In this document: one piece after another, positions 21,496-24,875 of the stretch
Layout: every line of letters begins with the position of its first letter
How positions within the stretch are numbered: position 1 is the stretch's first letter
Source: JANXQG01 sp037147235
GTDB taxonomy: Bacteria > Planctomycetota > Planctomycetia > Pirellulales > Thermoguttaceae
Direction: 5' to 3'
DNA length: 24,875 nucleotides
Assembly (NCBI GenBank): GCA_037147235.1
Contig: JBAWVO010000068.1
Span: forward strand, 1-24,875
Notes under the pieces: model-generated
The model's database searches: none
Told to the model about the DNA's origin: nothing
What the model saw: only the letters and a program-made list of their open reading frames with translations
Position numbers and translations under genes: made by a program

Positions 21496-24400
21496 CTACC
21501 ACTCGCACAAGGAATCCACATACGCCGCCGAGCCATCTCGGAGCCAACCGTCCAACTGGGCGGGATCTTTCAACTGCTGCCCCCGCTGCCGCGAGACGAC
21601 GATGAAATGGCAGGCCACCTCGCCCAGGCCGGTCATATCGCTCCAGAGCTTTTCAAATTGCGCCACGGGGAAAACATCCTCCTGGGCGTGCCCCCATCGC
21701 TTCTTCACATCCTTCAAGGTGATGTAGGTCGGCAGCCGCATGCTCAAGCGGCGGACGGCACGGGTGACCTCCAGCTCGTCGTTGAGATCTTTGTGCGATA
21801 GCCCGAAAACATCGAGCAATCGATCGATCGAAATCCATGTCGTTTGCGAGTTGTAATAGCTCAGGCGGAACTCGTCTTCCTCGCGCGGCAACGCAAGACC
21901 TTCGACCAGGCGAACGCGGCCGTTCACTCGGGCCAAGCCGCCGCCACGATCGTCGATCTGCCGCGGAATAACCTCAAAGCTCAGGCAGGCCTCGTTACGG
22001 ATGTGCCGCCCGAGCAGGCCTGGATCGAAATTGGCCCCCAGCGTGTCGATATTGTGCAGAAGCAGATACTTTAACTGCGGCTGTTGGTGCAGCAACTGAG
22101 CGAGCGTGCCGTTGCGCAGCATGTTGGGCAGCTCGAACCAGTGGCCGGTCGGGTGCAGGCATTGCAACGGCACGTTGTCGGTGTAGTCACTGCCGCCGCG
22201 GGCCGCTTCGGCCCAGCCAATAAGCGCGGAATGTAGGCTCTCGCGAACCTTTTGGGCCTGTACGTCAAGAATCTGCTGCGGCATTTCCTCCCAGGCAAAT
22301 CGCAGGTCCCGGGGCATGGGGATCATCCGCAGGCCGACCGAACGGCCTGGCGAGGCCAACAGCGGCCCAGGATACGCTTTGCCCTGCGGCGATTGCAGAA
22401 AACGCTCGATCGGCTCGTGCGTGAGGTAGCTCGTGGATATGACGATGGGTATCGGGATACCGAAACGGGCAGCGGTCTTGCGGCCTTTGGCTAGGTGGAT
22501 CTCGATAAAATTGCGATACTTGCCCTGGAATCGGCAGAAAGGATGCAGGGCCTTGACCACGCCGGCCCCGCGGGTCCAGCGGCTGCCCGCTCCGCCGGCC
22601 AAGGCCAATACGGCGACCTCGCCACCGGCCAACGCGGCCTCCCCGGCACGATGATCGGCGGGTTCCAGCCCGTTGGTGCGCGTATCGAACGCGTGATCCG
22701 CGGGCTGGAAGCCTACGCTACCGTCGTCACGGGCCACGTCTTCGATGACCGTGTTGGGCGATAAACGATTCTGGGCCAGGCTGATCCGTCCGGTCCGCAG
22801 ATCCGAGCGGATCTGCTCGTGCAACTCGGAATCGAAACCGTTGGATTCCAAGATCGACTTCAGACTTCCATTGCCGCTGGCATCTTCGCTGGGCTGCGGG
22901 AACAATGCCCCCAGTAGCAGCTCGGTGGAACCGGTCAATCGTGGATGCGTGCGACATGCGGCGGCAAATCGCGTGATCTCATTACGTACCGCAGGGCTAA
23001 GTTGCCGCGTTTCCTGTCGCAACCAGTCGGGCGCACAGATTGCGTAGTAGGCCGCGGGCATGATCGCGTCGCCGTCCGCGCATAGTTCGGCCAGCGTACC
23101 GCAGTCGTTGATGGCGAAGTCATAAACTACCGGATCCATGGCAAAAGGCAGCGCGTTCTGCAATTGCCGTTTCGTGGCAACCATCTCCCGCTGGAGGAAA
23201 TCCTGGGCCTCGGTTTTTCGAGCCGGATCAAAAATAAACCCCATGCCGCCACCGGAAATGCCACCGAGCATGAGGAAGCCCCAGTAATCGCCGCCAAACT
23301 TCCGGCGAACCAACTCGATGAGCGTTTCCGTGTAGTGGTTCGACGCCCAGGGGATGATCGTCTGGATGGGGCCAAAGAAGTTCCGCGTCGTCAACTGGGC
23401 AATCTCGCGGACATCGCCGCCGGCCAGGGCTTTTTCTATAGCGCGCAACAGCTCGATTGCCTCCTGCCGGGCGGTCCACTCGGCCTCGCTGCGGAGCAGA
23501 TATTTTTCCGTGACCATCTCCAGCACCGGGCCGACATTCTGCGCCATGCCGCCGTGGACCAGAACGAAGCTGTCGTGGATCAACTGCCGGGTCCGCGGCG
23601 AAACTTCTTGCTCCGTATAGATATGATGGTCGGGAAGCAATCGGCCAAGGCTGATGCCATATTCCGGATCGTCGGGCTGGGCCTCGCGGCCTTCGATCAT
23701 CTTCATGCCGGGCCAGATACCGCCGGAATCTTGCCAGCCGCCGCCCGATCCGCCAAGCCATTCGCCGAGGATTGCCCGAGCGGCGACCAGCTTTCGTTCC
23801 GCTTCGCTCAAGCTGCCCGAAAGCGATTCGATCTGACCGGTCGCCCGCATGCAGACCGTGATGATGGCTGCCAGCAAGTTCGTCGAGACGGCCAGGCGGG
23901 AACCCTTGGGGATGTCGTGTACTCTGCTTACGATTTCCAGCCCCAGACCCGGTCCCACCAGTTGGGCCAACACATCGGCCAGCGTTTGGCCGGAGCCTTC
24001 CAGCCCGGAAGGAATGATACCGGCGGCGATCACGGCCGCCTTGAGCAGCCCGAGATAGTCTTTGGCGAAATCGAAGACGTCGGCCAGGGTGGTGACGTCG
24101 GCCTTGCACTTCAGGTCGATGCTCGTCAGGCGGAGTACGGGTTGGTCGATGACGCGGAGCCAGGCCTCGATCGGCGGTTGCGGCTGGGCATCGCGGCCGC
24201 GGACGCCCAGGTCGATCGAGACGTTCAGTACGCGTGCCCCTTGGGGATAATCCATGCCAAGGAAGAAGATGTCGCTCCAGCCGCTATGCGACAGATCCAT
24301 GCGGACCGCCGTTCGCTCGACGAGAATCGGAAAGGGCTGCCCAGGCACCGCGCGGTGCTTCAGTGCCGGGCGGATCTCCAGGGGATGGTCCGCCGGATGG

Positions 24401-24849
24401 CCCATCCGAAACATCCACTGATTGCCGCGGACGGAACGGACGCTGCGGCGGACTTGGTCCGCCAAGGTTTGAAAGCCTAGTGCCTGGTAAGCGGCGGCCA
24501 GGGCACTCGCGATGGCGTCGCTGGGGCCAAAGCGTTCCTCGACCGCGCGGAATTCATCGACCGCTTCTTCAAAACGCCGGCCCAAAAGACGGCAATAACC
24601 TTCAAATGGCACCAGACCCTTGGCACTCGGCGGCAGCTTGGCCGGCAAGTGATAGCGATAAATAGCCGCCAGAAAGAACGTGGCACGCACCCGCTCGTAA
24701 AGATTCTCGCTCCGGCGGCGGAAGGCATCAAGCGAGCGGGCTGCGTCGCGCAATGCGGCCACATCGGCCGTGCGGCAGAAACCATCTAGCGACCGGTTGC
24801 GTACCGTCGGGTCGCTAGTCGTAATCATGGCGATCAGATCATGCAGCAT
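21496..24849 (-). CDS. GHMP sugar kinase fused to UDPGP-family nucleotidyltransferase
   Basis: The 1117-residue protein joins two enzymes that could turn a free sugar into an NDP-sugar by way of its 1-phosphate. Residues 1-145 are an alpha-helical region of unknown role. A GHMP kinase domain similar to L-fucokinase follows (about 145-560): GWSDIFFLGMDYPQGARVLN (190-209), an ATP loop DIPKGSRLAVSTNLLAA (312-328), GSGGGWQDSGGIWPG (367-381) and GGISGGGMGF (529-538). The C-terminal part (about 660-1117) is UDP-glucose/UDP-GlcNAc pyrophosphorylase-like, with GRISLAQNRLSPNTVIEDV (687-705), ALAGGAGSRWTRGAGVVKAL (749-768) and LLLHNIDTLGANFD. Bacteroides FKP has the pyrophosphorylase first and the kinase second; here the order is reversed. 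Residues 712-736 come from a palindromic repeat. The ATG at 24849 follows nine C; ATG at 24828 is an alternative start. Confidence 0.82.
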   Translation of the reverse strand: MLHDLIAMITTSDPTVRNRSLDGFCRTADVAALRDAARSLDAFRRRSENLYERVRATFFLAAIYRYHLPAKLPPSAKGLVPFEGYCRLLGRRFEEAVDEFRAVEERFGPSDAIASALAAAYQALGFQTLADQVRRSVRSVRGNQWMFRMGHPADHPLEIRPALKHRAVPGQPFPILVERTAVRMDLSHSGWSDIFFLGMDYPQGARVLNVSIDLGVRGRDAQPQPPIEAWLRVIDQPVLRLTSIDLKCKADVTTLADVFDFAKDYLGLLKAAVIAAGIIPSGLEGSGQTLADVLAQLVGPGLGLEIVSRVHDIPKGSRLAVSTNLLAAIITVCMRATGQIESLSGSLSEAERKLVAARAILGEWLGGSGGGWQDSGGIWPGMKMIEGREAQPDDPEYGISLGRLLPDHHIYTEQEVSPRTRQLIHDSFVLVHGGMAQNVGPVLEMVTEKYLLRSEAEWTARQEAIELLRAIEKALAGGDVREIAQLTTRNFFGPIQTIIPWASNHYTETLIELVRRKFGGDYWGFLMLGGISGGGMGFIFDPARKTEAQDFLQREMVATKRQLQNALPFAMDPVVYDFAINDCGTLAELCADGDAIMPAAYYAICAPDWLRQETRQLSPAVRNEITRFAAACRTHPRLTGSTELLLGALFPQPSEDASGNGSLKSILESNGFDSELHEQIRSDLRTGRISLAQNRLSPNTVIEDVARDDGSVGFQPADHAFDTRTNGLEPADHRAGEAALAGGEVAVLALAGGAGSRWTRGAGVVKALHPFCRFQGKYRNFIEIHLAKGRKTAARFGIPIPIVISTSYLTHEPIERFLQSPQGKAYPGPLLASPGRSVGLRMIPMPRDLRFAWEEMPQQILDVQAQKVRESLHSALIGWAEAARGGSDYTDNVPLQCLHPTGHWFELPNMLRNGTLAQLLHQQPQLKYLLLHNIDTLGANFDPGLLGRHIRNEACLSFEVIPRQIDDRGGGLARVNGRVRLVEGLALPREEDEFRLSYYNSQTTWISIDRLLDVFGLSHKDLNDELEVTRAVRRLSMRLPTYITLKDVKKRWGHAQEDVFPVAQFEKLWSDMTGLGEVACHFIVVSRQRGQQLKDPAQLDGWLRDGSAAYVDSLCEW
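22657..22713. repeat. Palindromic repeat read in frame inside the nucleotidyltransferase domain
   Basis: A 13-base arm at 22660-22672 (GGGTTCCAGCCCG) matches the complement of 22701-22713 (CGGGCTGGAAGCC) with one mismatch. On the coding (minus) strand it is read in frame as GFQPADH and GLEPADH, two near-identical peptides eight residues apart. The segment sits between IEDV and the nucleotide-binding loop, where homologues would be expected to have a short link. Confidence 0.75.
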
Positions 24850-24853
24850 GTGA

Positions 24854-24862
24854 GGGGGGGGG
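24854..24862 (-). repeat. Run of nine C just upstream of the kinase-fusion start
   Basis: Nine G on the plus strand (24854-24862) are nine C on the coding strand, ending four bases before the ATG at 24849. As at 1839-1848, a C tract replaces a ribosome-binding site. Confidence 0.8.
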
Positions 24863-24875
24863 TTGTAGCATAGGG

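Noticed and set aside
23164..24480. 438-residue open frame on the plus strand opposite the kinase fusion
   Set aside because: It is rich in Ala, Arg, Gln and Asp with no recognisable domain, which is typical of the antisense of a GC-rich gene; the opposite strand has clear enzyme motifs.

Overview
The window looks like chromosomal DNA of a planctomycete, probably Pirellulales-like. This is inferred from gene content and style: a single-pass membrane protein with prenyltransferase/squalene-oxidase repeats, a CAT-type amino-acid permease with a large hydrophilic loop, a short GT2-like protein, proline-rich linkers, about 55-60% GC, and many small palindromic and heptameric repeats, some inside genes. 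No rRNA, tRNA, CRISPR array, insertion sequence or phage gene was recognised.

Layout. 394-3687 (+): smpB, an ABC ATPase and FtsX/MacB-type permease separated by a heptamer-repeat hairpin, then rsfS with its own good sigma-70-like promoter. 3805-5604 (+): argS, preceded by a REP-like quadruple repeat. 5673-11624 (-): cstA and an APC-family permease, tightly coupled, then a squalene-cyclase-like repeat protein. 11859-15071 (+): trxB, a VapBC-type toxin-antitoxin pair and asnS, with vapC overlapping asnS by 4 bp. 15168-16322 (+): a REC/HD-GYP response regulator, tail-overlapping a truncated GT2-like gene (-). 17054-19685 (+): hisI, a heptamer array, hisG, a RidA-family gene, a ribbon-helix-helix protein and a stand-alone PD-(D/E)XK nuclease-like gene. 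19748-20374 (-): a histidine phosphatase. 20517-21494 (+): a DRE-TIM aldolase-like enzyme, ending one base from a convergent 1117-residue GHMP kinase/UDPGP-family nucleotidyltransferase fusion (21496-24849, -).

Most genes are housekeeping: trans-translation, ribosome silencing, two aminoacyl-tRNA synthetases, histidine synthesis and redox. The more unusual content is (i) several families of short palindromic repeats, three of them read in frame inside linkers of otherwise intact proteins, (ii) heptamer arrays placed directly before start codons, (iii) long G/C homopolymers at a cofactor-binding motif (trxB) and just before two starts, and (iv) a kinase-nucleotidyltransferase fusion whose domain order is the reverse of the known Bacteroides FKP enzyme. 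I see no complete, obviously new defence system; the RHH plus nuclease pair at 18919-19685 is the nearest candidate.
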